DNA from: Alphaproteobacteria bacterium
GTDB taxonomy: Bacteria; Pseudomonadota; Alphaproteobacteria; Micavibrionales; Micavibrionaceae
NCBI GenBank assembly: GCA_002401695.1
Contig: NVTV01000003.1
Location: 1 to 64,000, forward strand
Reading direction: 5' to 3'
Length of the DNA: 64,000 nt
In this document: in pieces, positions 19,218 through 28,113 of the stretch
Layout of the letters: every line of letters starts with the position of its first letter
Numbering within the stretch: the stretch's first letter is position 1
Notes under the pieces: generated by a model
The model's input: only the letters and a program-made list of their open reading frames with translations
What the model was told of the DNA's origin: nothing
Databases searched by the model: none
Position numbers and translations under genes: made by a program

Positions 19218-20717
19218 CTAAAAACTTTTATTATTGTCGTGAATTTCATCAAGATCACTGAAACGTGTGACATGGCCATCGAAATGCATCCGCACTGTTC
19301 CGATAGGACCATGACGGGCTTTGGCAATAATACACTCACCAACATTCAGCGCACGTTCGCAGCTTTCCTGCCACTGCATATGCTTTTCAGACCCCATCTC
19401 AGGCTCCGCGCGATGCAGGTAATATTCCTCACGATAAACAAACATGACCACATCCGCATCCTGCTCAATCGAACCGGATTCACGAAGGTCAGACAACATC
19501 GGACGTTTATCATCACGCTGCTCCACCGCACGCGAAAGCTGCGACAGGGCGAGAACGGGAATGTTTAATTCCTTCGCAATCGCCTTAAGACCACGCGTAA
19601 TTTCGGATACTTCTTGCACGCGATTCGATTCGCTTTGACGTGATCCTGTTCCGCGCAAAAGTTGCAGATAGTCAATAATCAGAAAATCCAAACCATGTTG
19701 GCGTTTCAAACGCCTTGCACGGGTACGCACCGCACCGATCGTCAATGCCGGCGTATCATCGATATGCAGTGGAATTTGGCTCAGCTCTTGTGAGGCTTTT
19801 ACAAATTTCTGGAAATCATCCTGACTGATATCCCCCTGCTTAATCGAGTGACCAGATATGTTCGCACAATCAGATAAAATACGCGAAGCAAGCTGATCCG
19901 ATGACATCTCCAAAGAGAAAAACCCAACGCGTGCGCCTTCTTTGCCGCCTGTCTGCGCATATTTCCGCGCTGTGTTAAAGGCAATATTTGTCGCCAGCGC
20001 AGTTTTACCCATAGATGGTCGCCCCGCCAAAATTAGAAGATCAGAAGGATGAAGCCCCGCCAATTGCTTATCCAGATCACGCAAGCCTGTTGTTTTCCCT
20101 GTCACATGGCCTTTGGTCTTAAAAGCGATCTCGGCAATTTCAATCGACACCAACACCGAATCACGAAGCGAGGTAAACCCGCCCTGCACTTCACCGCTTT
20201 CCGCCAGAGAGAACAGCTTTGTTTCGGCCATCTCTATGGTTTCTGTCGCGCCACTCTCCAGAGTATGCTCATGCGCTTCATTGACAATATCTTCACCAAG
20301 GCTAACAAGCTCACGGCGCATATAAAGTTCATAAACAGTCTCGGCATAATCACGTGCGTTAATCACGCTGATAATACTGCCTGCCAAATCCGCGAGATAT
20401 CCCGCGCCGCCAAGATCTTTAAGATCGCCGTCTTTTTCAAAATAGCTTTTAAGCGTTACAGGAGAAGCGGTTTGTCCGCGATCTACAAATTGAGAAATCG
20501 CCGTGAATATACGCTGATGCACGGGCATGAAGAAATGGTCGGCCTCTAATAAGTCGCCAATTTTTTCATAGGCACGATTATCGACCAACAACGCACCAAG
20601 CAAACCTTGCTCGGCCTCTAAATTATGGGGAAGAACCCGATAATGGGGGTTATCGGATTGCTCATCCGCGGGGGCTTGCGCGCCTGCGATGTCTTGAAAT
20701 GCTATATCTGTATTCAT
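19218..20717 (-). CDS. dnaB: Replicative DNA helicase
   Basis: A 499-residue hexameric helicase that opens the replication fork. The N-terminal domain begins LPHNLEAEQGLLGALLVDNR (about 29-48). The RecA-like C-terminal domain has Walker A AGRPSMGKTALA, then FSLEMSSDQLASR, Walker B LDFLIIDYLQLL and ALSQLSRAVEQRDDKRP. Length is slightly above the usual 460-490 because of a polar N-terminal extension. The S6-S18-L9 terminator hairpin lies immediately upstream in its leader, so some transcription could arrive by read-through. Confidence 0.98.
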   Translation of the reverse strand: MNTDIAFQDIAGAQAPADEQSDNPHYRVLPHNLEAEQGLLGALLVDNRAYEKIGDLLEADHFFMPVHQRIFTAISQFVDRGQTASPVTLKSYFEKDGDLKDLGGAGYLADLAGSIISVINARDYAETVYELYMRRELVSLGEDIVNEAHEHTLESGATETIEMAETKLFSLAESGEVQGGFTSLRDSVLVSIEIAEIAFKTKGHVTGKTTGLRDLDKQLAGLHPSDLLILAGRPSMGKTALATNIAFNTARKYAQTGGKEGARVGFFSLEMSSDQLASRILSDCANISGHSIKQGDISQDDFQKFVKASQELSQIPLHIDDTPALTIGAVRTRARRLKRQHGLDFLIIDYLQLLRGTGSRQSESNRVQEVSEITRGLKAIAKELNIPVLALSQLSRAVEQRDDKRPMLSDLRESGSIEQDADVVMFVYREEYYLHRAEPEMGSEKHMQWQESCERALNVGECIIAKARHGPIGTVRMHFDGHVTRFSDLDEIHDNNKSF

Positions 20718-20718
20718 A

Positions 20719-20753
20719 AAAGAAAACTAGCAAATACGCTTGGTATTCGCTAG
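20719..20753 (-). terminator. Terminator of the rpsF-rpsR-rplI operon, inside the dnaB leader
   Basis: On the minus strand CTAGCGAATAC and GTATTTGCTAG form an 11-bp stem with one G-U pair and a 5-base loop, followed by TTTTCTTTT. It ends 2 bases before the dnaB start codon. Confidence 0.85.
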
Positions 20754-20799
20754 CTCTTAATCATTTTAGCCTGTGAATATCGGGGATTAATCTTCCCTA

Positions 20800-21417
20800 T
20801 TACTCTTCAGCAGCTTCTTCGCTTGATGCATCGACGTCAGCGTCCGCTTCAACAGTATCCTCGAATACCTCTTCTGTTGCTTCTTCGGCTGGCTCTTCTT
20901 CATAAGTATTGGCATCTGCAATCAATGCACGACCCGTTCTGTTTTGAATGTCCGCTTCTTCCGGTGAACGTGCAATATTTACGATCACGTCAACAGATAC
21001 ATCAGGATGCAAAACCACTTCAACAGGGATCAAACCAATCATTTTAATGTTCTGGTTCAAACGCACCATGTTTTTGGTGATGGTTTCCTTTGATGCTTCA
21101 GAAACAGCAGTGGCAATATCGCGCGCTGTTACAGAACCAAAAAGCTGGCCAGATTCTGAGGCTTGGCGAATCAGAGGTGCTTTAACACCCTCGATTTTCT
21201 TCGCTAGAGTTTCAGCTTCTTTTTGCTTTTTCGTGCTGTCAGCTTCCAGAGATTTCTTCTGGGCTTCGAAATATGCGAGATTTGATTTGCTTGCACGCAA
21301 TGCTTTCTTCTGTGGAAGAAGGTAATTACGGGCAAAACCTGGCTTAACGTTAACAACGTCGCCCATGACGCCGAGCTTTTCAACGCGCTCCAGCAGGATA
21401 ACTTGTGTAGATGACAT
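20800..21417 (-). CDS. rplI: 50S ribosomal protein L9 with acidic C-terminal tail
   Basis: A 205-residue L9. The N-terminal domain VILLERVEKLGVMGDVVNVK and GFARNYLLPQKKALRAS binds 23S rRNA, a long connecting helix follows (about 40-80), and the C-terminal domain ends around residue 150. The remaining ~55 residues are an Ala/Glu/Asp/Val tail with almost no positive charge, absent from most L9 proteins, which are about 150 residues. It is the last gene of the S6-S18-L9 operon and precedes the terminator at 20719-20753. Confidence 0.98.
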   Translation of the reverse strand: MSSTQVILLERVEKLGVMGDVVNVKPGFARNYLLPQKKALRASKSNLAYFEAQKKSLEADSTKKQKEAETLAKKIEGVKAPLIRQASESGQLFGSVTARDIATAVSEASKETITKNMVRLNQNIKMIGLIPVEVVLHPDVSVDVIVNIARSPEEADIQNRTGRALIADANTYEEEPAEEATEEVFEDTVEADADVDASSEEAAEE

Positions 21418-21438
21418 TATATTTCTCCTAATCCTGAA

Positions 21439-21717
21439 TTAACGACGCGTCTGTGGACGCTGGTCGCCTTCATATTGAAGGTATGGTAACAATCCCATAA
21501 AACGCGCACGTTTGATTGCTTTTGCAAGTTCACGTTGCTTCTTTTGGGATACGGCTGTGATACGGCTTGGGATAATTTTCCCACGCTCGGAAATGTAACG
21601 GCTTAATAGACGTGTATTTTTCCAATCGATTTCCGGTGCGTTCGGACCTGTAAACGGACAGGTCTTTTTACGACGGAAAAACGGACGTTTTACTGTTGGG
21701 GCATCTGATGCACTCAT
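21439..21717 (-). CDS. rpsR: 30S ribosomal protein S18
   Basis: A 92-residue small-subunit protein that pairs with S6 on the 16S rRNA platform. The core is [20 protein letters not shown], then [20 protein letters not shown] and [16 protein letters not shown]. The start codon overlaps the rpsF stop by one base (TAATG), so translation is coupled. Confidence 0.98.
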   Translation of the reverse strand: MSASDAPTVKRPFFRRKKTCPFTGPNAPEIDWKNTRLLSRYISERGKIIPSRITAVSQKKQRELAKAIKRARFMGLLPYLQYEGDQRPQTRR

Positions 21718-22130
21718 TACGCGGCTTCCTTATCTTTTCTATAGGGTTTTTTATCATCTCTATAGGGTTTCTTATCATCTCTTGAAGATCTCTTGTCGTC
21801 ATCGCGACCACCTTTATCCATGACACATGACGGGCCTTCGGTCAGGCTCTCTTCACGGATAACTTGATGGCGAAGAAGATCCTCGCTCAAGCGCATTAGA
21901 CGTTCCATTTCATGCAATGCGTCAGACTCTGTCTCCAACTCAAGCAAGACATAGTGCCCTTTGCGGCTTTTGTTTATACGGTATGCAAAATTTTTCAATC
22001 CCCAAAACTCAGTTTTGTGGACTTTACCTTTTGCATCTGTGATAATTTTTGAAAAATTCGCTGTCATATCTTTGACTTGCGTATCTGTCAGGTCTTGTCG
22101 TGCAATAAACACGACTTCATAATAAGGCAT
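21717..22130 (-). CDS. rpsF: 30S ribosomal protein S6 with charged repeat tail
   Basis: A 137-residue S6. The start is ATG 22130, preceded by AGGAGCG; an in-frame upstream extension of 13 codons has no family support. The core is [35 protein letters not shown] and HYVLLELE. After about residue 105 the tail is an Asp/Lys/Arg-rich repeat with two DDKKPYR units, encoded by a short DNA tandem repeat near 21741-21790. E. coli S6 also has a processed charged tail (Glu additions by RimK), but this one is lysine-rich. First gene of rpsF-rpsR-rplI. Confidence 0.98.
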   Translation of the reverse strand: MPYYEVVFIARQDLTDTQVKDMTANFSKIITDAKGKVHKTEFWGLKNFAYRINKSRKGHYVLLELETESDALHEMERLMRLSEDLLRHQVIREESLTEGPSCVMDKGGRDDDKRSSRDDKKPYRDDKKPYRKDKEAA

Positions 22131-22350
22131 TTTCGCTCCTCTAGGGTTAGCACTATATCGCAGGAACATCCCGTTTTATAGCATAGCTGACGGGCCTTAC
22201 CGCCAGCGAGGTTATATTTAAGTTGCTGGACTATAGCGAAATTGGGGGTTTGCGCAAGTTTTTTCTTTGAAATCGACAGAATACGGTCGATATCCTGACC
22301 ACGCGACATTATACGCATTTGTGATAAAAAGCCCGATATATGATTATGTA

Positions 22351-22378
22351 TTGACAAATACTGCGCATTAAATATGGT
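22351..22378 (+). promoter_or_regulatory. Sigma-70-type promoter for fabD
   Basis: TTGACA at 22351-22356 and TATGGT at 22373-22378 are separated by 16 bases and lie 39 bases upstream of the fabD start codon. Confidence 0.6.
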
Positions 22379-22416
22379 CGGGCACGAATAATATAGAGAC
22401 AATATTGAGGTAAAAC

Positions 22417-23364
22417 ATGACACGTGCATTTGTATTTCCGGGACAAGGATCACAATTTATCGGTATGGGCAAAGACTTAGCCGAGAATTTTGTTGAGGCA
22501 CGTGATGTCTTTCAAGAAGTCGATGACGCCCTATCACAAAAGCTAAGCGCGTTGATGTTTGATGGTGAGGAAAGCGACCTCAACCTTACAGAAAATACGC
22601 AGCCCGCCCTGATGGCGATGTCTATGGCGGTTATCAATGTTTTGCAAAAACAAGGCGGCATTCAATTAGAAGATCATTGCGCCTTTGTTGCCGGACATTC
22701 ATTAGGTGAATATGCCGCCCTAACCAGCGCAGGAACGATCACGCTGGCAGGTACGGCGCGTTTATTAAAACTACGCGGCACATCCATGCAAAAAGCTGTT
22801 CCTGTGGGCATTGGATCAATGGCGGCGATTCTGGGTCTGGATTTTGATGTGGTCGTACAAATCGCACAAGATGCAGCAGGCGATCAAATTTGCACCGCCG
22901 CAAATGATAACTCCGACGGACAAGTTGTTGTTAGTGGACATAAAGAAGCAGTCGAGCGCGCTGTTGCTCTGGCAACCGAACGCGGCGCACGCAAAGCCAT
23001 TATTCTGGCAGTCAGCGCACCCTTTCATTGTGACCTGATGGCACCTGCCGCAGAAATCATGGCACCTGCCTTGGCCGATACAACATTCAACGCCCCTATT
23101 GTTCCTGTTGTTGCAAACGTCACAGCGGCGGCGGAAAGCGATCCTGAAACATTAAAGAAACTTCTGATCGAACAAATTACAGGGACTGTGCGCTGGCGCG
23201 AATCTGTTCTTTATATGCGCGATCAAGGCGTTACAGAAATGGTTGAGATCGGCGCAGGTAAAGTCCTTAGCGGACTGGCACGCCGTATTGATCGCGCCAT
23301 AGCGTGCGAAAGCGTTGGAACATCCGAACAAATTGAAAAATTAATTGAAAAATTAAAGAATTAA
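22417..23364 (+). CDS. fabD: Malonyl-CoA:ACP transacylase
   Basis: A 315-residue enzyme that loads malonate onto acyl carrier protein for fatty-acid synthesis. Motifs: FVFPGQGSQFIGMG at the N-terminus, catalytic serine in VAGHSLGEYAAL, the second catalytic His in APFHCDLM, and the C-terminal VEIGAGKVLSGL. Length is normal. A TTGACA-type promoter lies just upstream. The gene is divergent from rpsF and its 3' end overlaps by 4 bases with the convergent orphan gene. fabG follows 0.8 kb later, with the orphan inserted between. Confidence 0.97.
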   Translation: MTRAFVFPGQGSQFIGMGKDLAENFVEARDVFQEVDDALSQKLSALMFDGEESDLNLTENTQPALMAMSMAVINVLQKQGGIQLEDHCAFVAGHSLGEYAALTSAGTITLAGTARLLKLRGTSMQKAVPVGIGSMAAILGLDFDVVVQIAQDAAGDQICTAANDNSDGQVVVSGHKEAVERAVALATERGARKAIILAVSAPFHCDLMAPAAEIMAPALADTTFNAPIVPVVANVTAAAESDPETLKKLLIEQITGTVRWRESVLYMRDQGVTEMVEIGAGKVLSGLARRIDRAIACESVGTSEQIEKLIEKLKN

Positions 23365-23942
23365 GCGATACGATCAAGCGAGAGAGCATCATTCACCGCT
23401 GCCGCATCCATATCAAATTCATGCATATGCGGTTGTTCAGCATTAAGGTCAGGTTCCCAAAGTCTGGCCTTCGCCGCGACAATTTGGGCTGCCACATCTT
23501 CCATTGCCAATGCAATGTCACAATTACCAAGAAAACCGGCATGTATCTCCGCTGCTTCGCAAATTACATGTTCAACTTCCAAAAGCTCTTGAGGATCTTT
23601 AAAATCGAGTAGATAAATATCAGAATTATCTGCCGTCTCCTGCACACACTCCAGAACACTTTGCAATACATTGAGAAGTTGTACACGATCCGCCTTTACT
23701 TGCGGATCCTTCGTTGTATGTGCAACTTGTGCCTCTAGACACATATGGCGCAATTCCTGAATTTGATCTGCAATGTCAATATCTTGACCAGCATAAACAG
23801 GGTCATATTGCAAAATCTCACGAATAGGTTCAAAAATTTGACGGAAGGCTTCTACTTTTACCTGCACAACGGGACGTATCTGCAGCGCCGGATTATCCTG
23901 CGCTGCCTTTCCAAACTGTCCTTTTACTACAGATAACTTCAT
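23361..23942 (-). CDS. Conserved-looking cytoplasmic protein of unknown function
   Basis: A 193-residue acidic, mostly helical protein with no signal peptide and six scattered cysteines. It interrupts the usual fabD-fabG neighbourhood on the opposite strand and converges with fabD, stop codons overlapping. The start ATG 23942 has AGAAGAT just upstream. Its C-terminus has MHEFDMDAAAVNDALSLD. No recognised motif; the family is unknown to me. A Fur-like 15-mer (24074-24088) lies in the gap upstream and could act on this gene or on fabG. Confidence 0.7.
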   Translation of the reverse strand: MKLSVVKGQFGKAAQDNPALQIRPVVQVKVEAFRQIFEPIREILQYDPVYAGQDIDIADQIQELRHMCLEAQVAHTTKDPQVKADRVQLLNVLQSVLECVQETADNSDIYLLDFKDPQELLEVEHVICEAAEIHAGFLGNCDIALAMEDVAAQIVAAKARLWEPDLNAEQPHMHEFDMDAAAVNDALSLDRIA

Positions 23943-24073
23943 ATCTTCTCAATATAATCTATTTTACTGACATTATCAAAATGCATAAAAAATTACATTA
24001 AATCTATATTATCGGCAAACTACGCTCGATAATATCTTATGTCAACAAAATAAAGCCTTTTTTCTTGTATTGT

Positions 24074-24088
24074 TGATAACGATTCTCA
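24074..24088. promoter_or_regulatory. Fur-box-like 15-mer in the fabG upstream gap
   Basis: TGATAACGATTCTCA matches 13 of 15 positions of the 7-1-7 Fur consensus TGATAATNATTATCA. It lies 96 bases before fabG and 131 before the divergent orphan gene. Confidence 0.4.
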
Positions 24089-24183
24089 TTTGAGGGAGTA
24101 TTACTCTTTTCCCCAGCCTTTACAAGCCCATTTCTAACGTTTAAACCGTAATAAGAAATATAGAGCAAAAAGGTTAACAAAAT

Positions 24184-24921
24184 ATGTTTGATTTGACAGA
24201 AAAGACCGCACTTGTAACGGGTGCAACCGGCGGAATTGGTGCAGAAATTGCAAAATCCTTACACGCGCAAGGCGCGATTATCGGCATTTCAGGGCGCAAT
24301 GAAGATAAGTTAAGCGCGCTGGCCGCCGAATTGGGGGAACGCGTTCACATCCTTCCTGCTGACCTATCAAGCAGTGATGCGATCAAAGATTTGGTCAAAC
24401 GCGCCAATGACGCCATGGGGCAGATCGATATCCTTGTGAATAATGCCGGCCTGACACGTGATGGCCTTTCCATGCGTATGAGCGATGATGATTGGCAAGA
24501 TGTGCTGAATGTAAACTTAACTGCGCCATTTAAGCTTGCACAGGCGGTGCAGCGCGGCATGATGAAGCGTCGCTATGGCAGAATCATCAATATTGCCTCC
24601 ATTGTTGGTGTGACAGGCAATCCGGGGCAATGTAACTATGTTGCCTCCAAGGCTGGCATGATTGGCTGGTCGAAATCTATGGCCGCCGAGATCGCTTCAC
24701 GCGGCATTACTGTGAATTGCATCGCACCAGGCTTTATTGCGACAGCCATGACAGACGCACTGACTGACGATCAAAAATCCGCCATCAACGCAACAATTCC
24801 GGCGAAGAAAATGGGCGAAAGCGCAGATATCGCCGCCGCAGCAACCTACCTCGCCAGTACAGAGGCAGGATACGTAACAGGCCAAACCATTCATGTGAAT
24901 GGCGGCATGGCCATGATCTAA
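24184..24921 (+). CDS. fabG: 3-oxoacyl-ACP reductase
   Basis: A 245-residue short-chain dehydrogenase that reduces 3-oxoacyl-ACP with NADPH in fatty-acid elongation. Cofactor loop TGATGGIGAEIAKSL, NNAG, and the catalytic set Asn-Ser (NIASIVGVTGNPGQ) and YVASKAGMIG; C-terminal GFIATAMTD and GGMAMI as in FabG. Length is exactly typical. The acpP gene that often follows fabG is not here; instead a structured intergenic element and a HAD phosphatase gene follow. Confidence 0.96.
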   Translation: MFDLTEKTALVTGATGGIGAEIAKSLHAQGAIIGISGRNEDKLSALAAELGERVHILPADLSSSDAIKDLVKRANDAMGQIDILVNNAGLTRDGLSMRMSDDDWQDVLNVNLTAPFKLAQAVQRGMMKRRYGRIINIASIVGVTGNPGQCNYVASKAGMIGWSKSMAAEIASRGITVNCIAPGFIATAMTDALTDDQKSAINATIPAKKMGESADIAAAATYLASTEAGYVTGQTIHVNGGMAMI

Positions 24922-24931
24922 AAACTTTGAT

Positions 24932-25012
24932 CGTTTGAAGGTGGACGGCGTCAAATTTCGTCTCGCGTAACAAACTACGCGTCACCTCATTTTCCTTGCC
25001 ACCTTACAAACG
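24932..25012. repeat. Long inverted-repeat element, possible structured RNA or palindromic repeat
   Basis: CGTTTGAAGGTGG at 24932-24944 pairs with CCACCTTACAAACG at 24999-25012 (13 pairs, one bulged A). Inside sits a hairpin CGCGTA-ACAAAC-TACGCG (24964-24981). The element fills the fabG-to-HAD gap and lacks the T run of a normal terminator. I saw no second copy in the window. Confidence 0.6.
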
Positions 25013-25043
25013 CTCTGTGTTTTAACGATACCGGATAAATATT

Positions 25044-25724
25044 ATGACCTATGACCTCATCATTTTCGATTGCGATGGCACGCTGGTCGATACGGAATAT
25101 CTGAACATCAAAGCCGTTATATCTCTGTTACGGGATTTAGGGATTGAGCAATACGATATAGAGTATGGCTTAACGCATTTCTCCGGTCATCGTTTCAGTC
25201 ATATCATCGGCATGATCGCACAGGAAACGGGTTTCACTTTTCCCGATAATGCAGCAAAACTTTATTTAGGCAAGGTTAGCGCCCTCTCTGAAACGGAAAC
25301 CAAAGACATTGAACATGTTTATGACATGGTCGAAACAGCGAAAAAATACGCTGATATTTGTGTGGTTTCAAACGGAGAGCGCAATAGCGTACTCTCCTCT
25401 TTAAAGCGCGCTAATCTTCTGCATTTTTTTGAGGAAGAGTTTATTTTCACCGGCCTGATGGCACCAAATCCGAAACCCGCACCGGATCTATTCTTGCTCG
25501 CCGCCAGTAAAAAAGATGTCTGCCCATCAAAAACCTTAGTGATTGAAGATAGTATCGCGGGCGTTATGGGCGCAAGCGCCGCGAAAATGGATGTTTGGGG
25601 GTTTTGCGGAACACACCACGCACCACGCCCACACGCGCAAACACTGATAAAAACAGGCGCGAAAACCACATATACAAGCATGCAAGAAGTTATTGCCGCC
25701 CTAAAGGAAATCCAGCGCGCATAA
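25044..25724 (+). CDS. HAD-superfamily phosphatase (phosphoglycolate/sugar-phosphate type)
   Basis: A 226-residue HAD subfamily IA hydrolase. Motif I is IIFDCDGTLVDTE (nucleophile D9, acid D11), motif II VVSNGER, motif III around NPKPAPDLF with Lys, and motif IV VIEDSIAGVMGA. The helical cap between motifs I and II makes it similar to Gph, YcjU and CbbY phosphatases; the substrate cannot be assigned. Its last 24 bases overlap the convergent exported-protein gene. Confidence 0.9.
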   Translation: MTYDLIIFDCDGTLVDTEYLNIKAVISLLRDLGIEQYDIEYGLTHFSGHRFSHIIGMIAQETGFTFPDNAAKLYLGKVSALSETETKDIEHVYDMVETAKKYADICVVSNGERNSVLSSLKRANLLHFFEEEFIFTGLMAPNPKPAPDLFLLAASKKDVCPSKTLVIEDSIAGVMGASAAKMDVWGFCGTHHAPRPHAQTLIKTGAKTTYTSMQEVIAALKEIQRA

Positions 25725-26282
25725 ATGATCGTAGAAGGATTGCTGGTTATGCGGTATTTCTTGCGGATAATTTTGCTTCAACACACTATAGGCCTGTATC
25801 AGTTTTTGATGCGAACTTTGCACATATTTATGAGAAGCAACATTTCTTTGCCAATTTTTATATTGCTGAGTACCGCGCGCCTTGTACCAAATATTAAAAA
25901 ACGCCCTCTGTTCACGAACAGATTCAATGACCAATTTTTCAACCTGCCCCAAAACGCGCGTAGGCGGCTCAATAAACTCAAAGCTACCGAGTAAATTGCC
26001 GATCTCTTTATTATATGTCTCAATATAACGATGATCCTGCCCCACCTGAAAAGCGCGCAGCATTAGCATTCTTTCCCGAAAAGCAAGATCTGTTACAAAA
26101 AACAAATGATCCAGATATTTGCTTTCCAGCACACCCATTTTTGCATGACTGGCATTGAATTGCGTACGCTGATGTGGCAAGGCACGATAGGCTTGGGAAA
26201 TGCTCATCTCTTCGGCCTGCACAGATATGCTGAAGAAGCACAAACATATAACACATGTTAAAATAATACGAATAGCACTCAT
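25701..26282 (-). CDS. Exported protein of unknown function
   Basis: A 193-residue protein from ATG 26282, which gives a clean signal peptide (MSAIRIILTCVICLCFFSIS, cleavage after VQAEE); a longer frame upstream would overlap pyk. The mature part is helical and rich in Gln, Tyr, His and Phe, with a C-terminal stretch HQKLIQAYSVLKQNYPQ. It starts 5 bases after the pyk stop on the same strand, so it is probably translated from the pyk transcript. The helical C-terminus loosely recalls the exported proteins at 9.9-11.3 kb. Function unknown. Confidence 0.75.
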   Translation of the reverse strand: MSAIRIILTCVICLCFFSISVQAEEMSISQAYRALPHQRTQFNASHAKMGVLESKYLDHLFFVTDLAFRERMLMLRAFQVGQDHRYIETYNKEIGNLLGSFEFIEPPTRVLGQVEKLVIESVREQRAFFNIWYKARGTQQYKNWQRNVASHKYVQSSHQKLIQAYSVLKQNYPQEIPHNQQSFYDHLCALDFL

Positions 26283-26286
26283 AATA

Positions 26287-27726
26287 TTATTCAACCTCGC
26301 CAATGCGTAGAATGTTCGTTGTTCCGGCAACACCAAAGGGCATACCCGCAGTCATCACAAAACGATCCCCTTTTTCCGCGAACCCTTTATCCAATGCGAT
26401 TTTCGCGGCATGGCGCGCAGGGCCAATAAAATCATCAGTACCAACTTCATTATGCACCGCGCACACGCCGTAGGACAACATCAACTGTCGCGCAACATTT
26501 AGATTAGGTGTTAGGCATAGAATCGGCATTTCAGGCCGTTGGCGCGCCGTGCGTAGCGCGGTTGAACCTGACACCGTGTAATTAACGATCAACTTCGCTT
26601 CAACATCTTGTGCGACATAGTAGGCCGCCGTTGTAATCGCATCCGAGGCATTACCCAAAGCATCGGGTCGCGAAGCCTCCATCATTTCCAGATAATTATC
26701 ATCTACCTCCGTTTTGCGAGCGATACGATCCATCATCTCGACACTTTGCACCGGATACGCGCCCGCCGCAGTTTCCGCAGACAACATTACACAATCCGCC
26801 CCGTCATACACAGCCGTTGCCACATCCGAAGCCTCCGCACGGGTGGGGCGCGCATTTTCGATCATAGATTCCAACATCTGCGTTGCAATAACAATCGGCT
26901 TTCCCATATCACGAACAAGGCGCACAATATGTTTTTGCACCGAAGGCACATCTTCAGGCGGGATTTCAACACCAAGATCACCACGCGCCAACATCACACC
27001 ATCGGCAAGATCAACAATTTCCTCTATTTGCGCCAAAGCGGCTGGTTTTTCAATTTTCACCATCAAGGCAACATGGTTATTTTTATGTGCCTTAATAAGG
27101 TCGCGCGCTTCACGAACATCTTCAGGTCTTTGCACAAAGCTCTGCGCGATCCAGTCCACGCCCATATTTAAAGCCACCTCTAAATCTACGCGATCTTTAT
27201 CGGTGAGAGCAGGAATAGGCAACATCACACCCGGCAAGTTAAACCCCTTATTATTACTGAGGGATAATCCGGACTGCACTTCGCCATCCAGATAGCCATC
27301 GCCCTTGCCTGTAATTTCTATACGCACCTTTCCATCATCCAGAAAAATATGGCTGCCGACCGCCATCGAATCAAGCACTTCTCTATGGGGCAAATAAACA
27401 CGACTCTCATCGCCCAACGAATCCTCCGAATCGAATCGAAAGATTTGCCCTTTTGTCAGCGTGATAGAATCATCTTCAAACTTGCCAATACGCAATTTCG
27501 GCCCTTGTAGATCGGCAACGACACCAATGGGATGGTTATATTTGGCTTCCACCTTACGGATAAGGTCATAAGAGACCTGATGATCAGCATGGGTGCCATG
27601 TGAAAAGTTCAACCGGAATAAATCAACCCCCGCCACAAAAAGGGATTCAATCATCGCCTCAGAGCAAGATGCAGGGCCTATGGTTGCCAAAATTTTGGTT
27701 TGTCTTTCTCTGCGCATAATTCTCAT
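26287..27726 (-). CDS. pyk: Pyruvate kinase
   Basis: A 479-residue glycolytic enzyme making pyruvate and ATP from PEP and ADP. Landmarks: TKILATIGPAS at the start, LFRLNFSHGTHADH, VVADLQGPKLRIG, the catalytic lysine region VALMVKIEKPAAL, MLARGDLGVEIP, VIATQMLESMI and the tetramer domain with VSGSTALRTARQRP. Length is typical. The first ATG (27726) and one nine bases later are both possible. It heads an operon with the exported-protein gene. Confidence 0.97.
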   Translation of the reverse strand: MRIMRRERQTKILATIGPASCSEAMIESLFVAGVDLFRLNFSHGTHADHQVSYDLIRKVEAKYNHPIGVVADLQGPKLRIGKFEDDSITLTKGQIFRFDSEDSLGDESRVYLPHREVLDSMAVGSHIFLDDGKVRIEITGKGDGYLDGEVQSGLSLSNNKGFNLPGVMLPIPALTDKDRVDLEVALNMGVDWIAQSFVQRPEDVREARDLIKAHKNNHVALMVKIEKPAALAQIEEIVDLADGVMLARGDLGVEIPPEDVPSVQKHIVRLVRDMGKPIVIATQMLESMIENARPTRAEASDVATAVYDGADCVMLSAETAAGAYPVQSVEMMDRIARKTEVDDNYLEMMEASRPDALGNASDAITTAAYYVAQDVEAKLIVNYTVSGSTALRTARQRPEMPILCLTPNLNVARQLMLSYGVCAVHNEVGTDDFIGPARHAAKIALDKGFAEKGDRFVMTAGMPFGVAGTTNILRIGEVE

Positions 27727-27988
27727 TTCCAGTTATTGAGGGATTCCAAAGCGTTGCTCTGTAACTCTTACAAAATCAGTGTAACAGAGTTAGAAAAAAA
27801 GGCACGTTTTGTTCGTATAATGCCCCCATATTTAGCCCCTATATTTGGTCAGAATATACACAGGAAAAACTTAATTTCACTTTTTTTACACGGGGATAAA
27901 GGACGGGATATCTCACTTTTCATGTGATGAATCAGGGGCTTCCAAGAGTCAAATTCAAATAATAGGAATAAAATCTATTTGGCAACAC

Positions 27989-28036
27989 ATACGAGATATA
28001 GTATGTTGGCTACATGTTGATCACAAGCAATTGTGG
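27989..28036 (+). promoter_or_regulatory. Pair of NrdR-box-like sites upstream of nrdA
   Basis: ATACGAGATATAGTAT (27989-28004) matches 12 of 16 and TCACAAGCAATTGTGG (28021-28036) 11 of 16 of the NrdR consensus acaCwAtATaTwGtgt. Their centres are 32 bp apart, the three-helical-turn spacing usual for NrdR. They lie in the 387-base gap 27727-28113, which otherwise holds only the pyk and nrdA leaders. Confidence 0.65.
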
Positions 28037-28113
28037 TTTCTGACATTTCACCAATACATTCCTTGAATAAATTTCATAAGAATGAGTAAACTATAAATTA
28101 GGGAGTAACACCT

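Noticed and set aside
22088..22453. 121-codon minus-strand frame across the rpsF-fabD gap
   Set aside because: It overlaps both known genes and the fabD promoter and reads as non-protein-like sequence.
27700..27927. 75-codon open frame between pyk and nrdA
   Set aside because: It overlaps the pyk start and has no ribosome-binding site or recognisable features.
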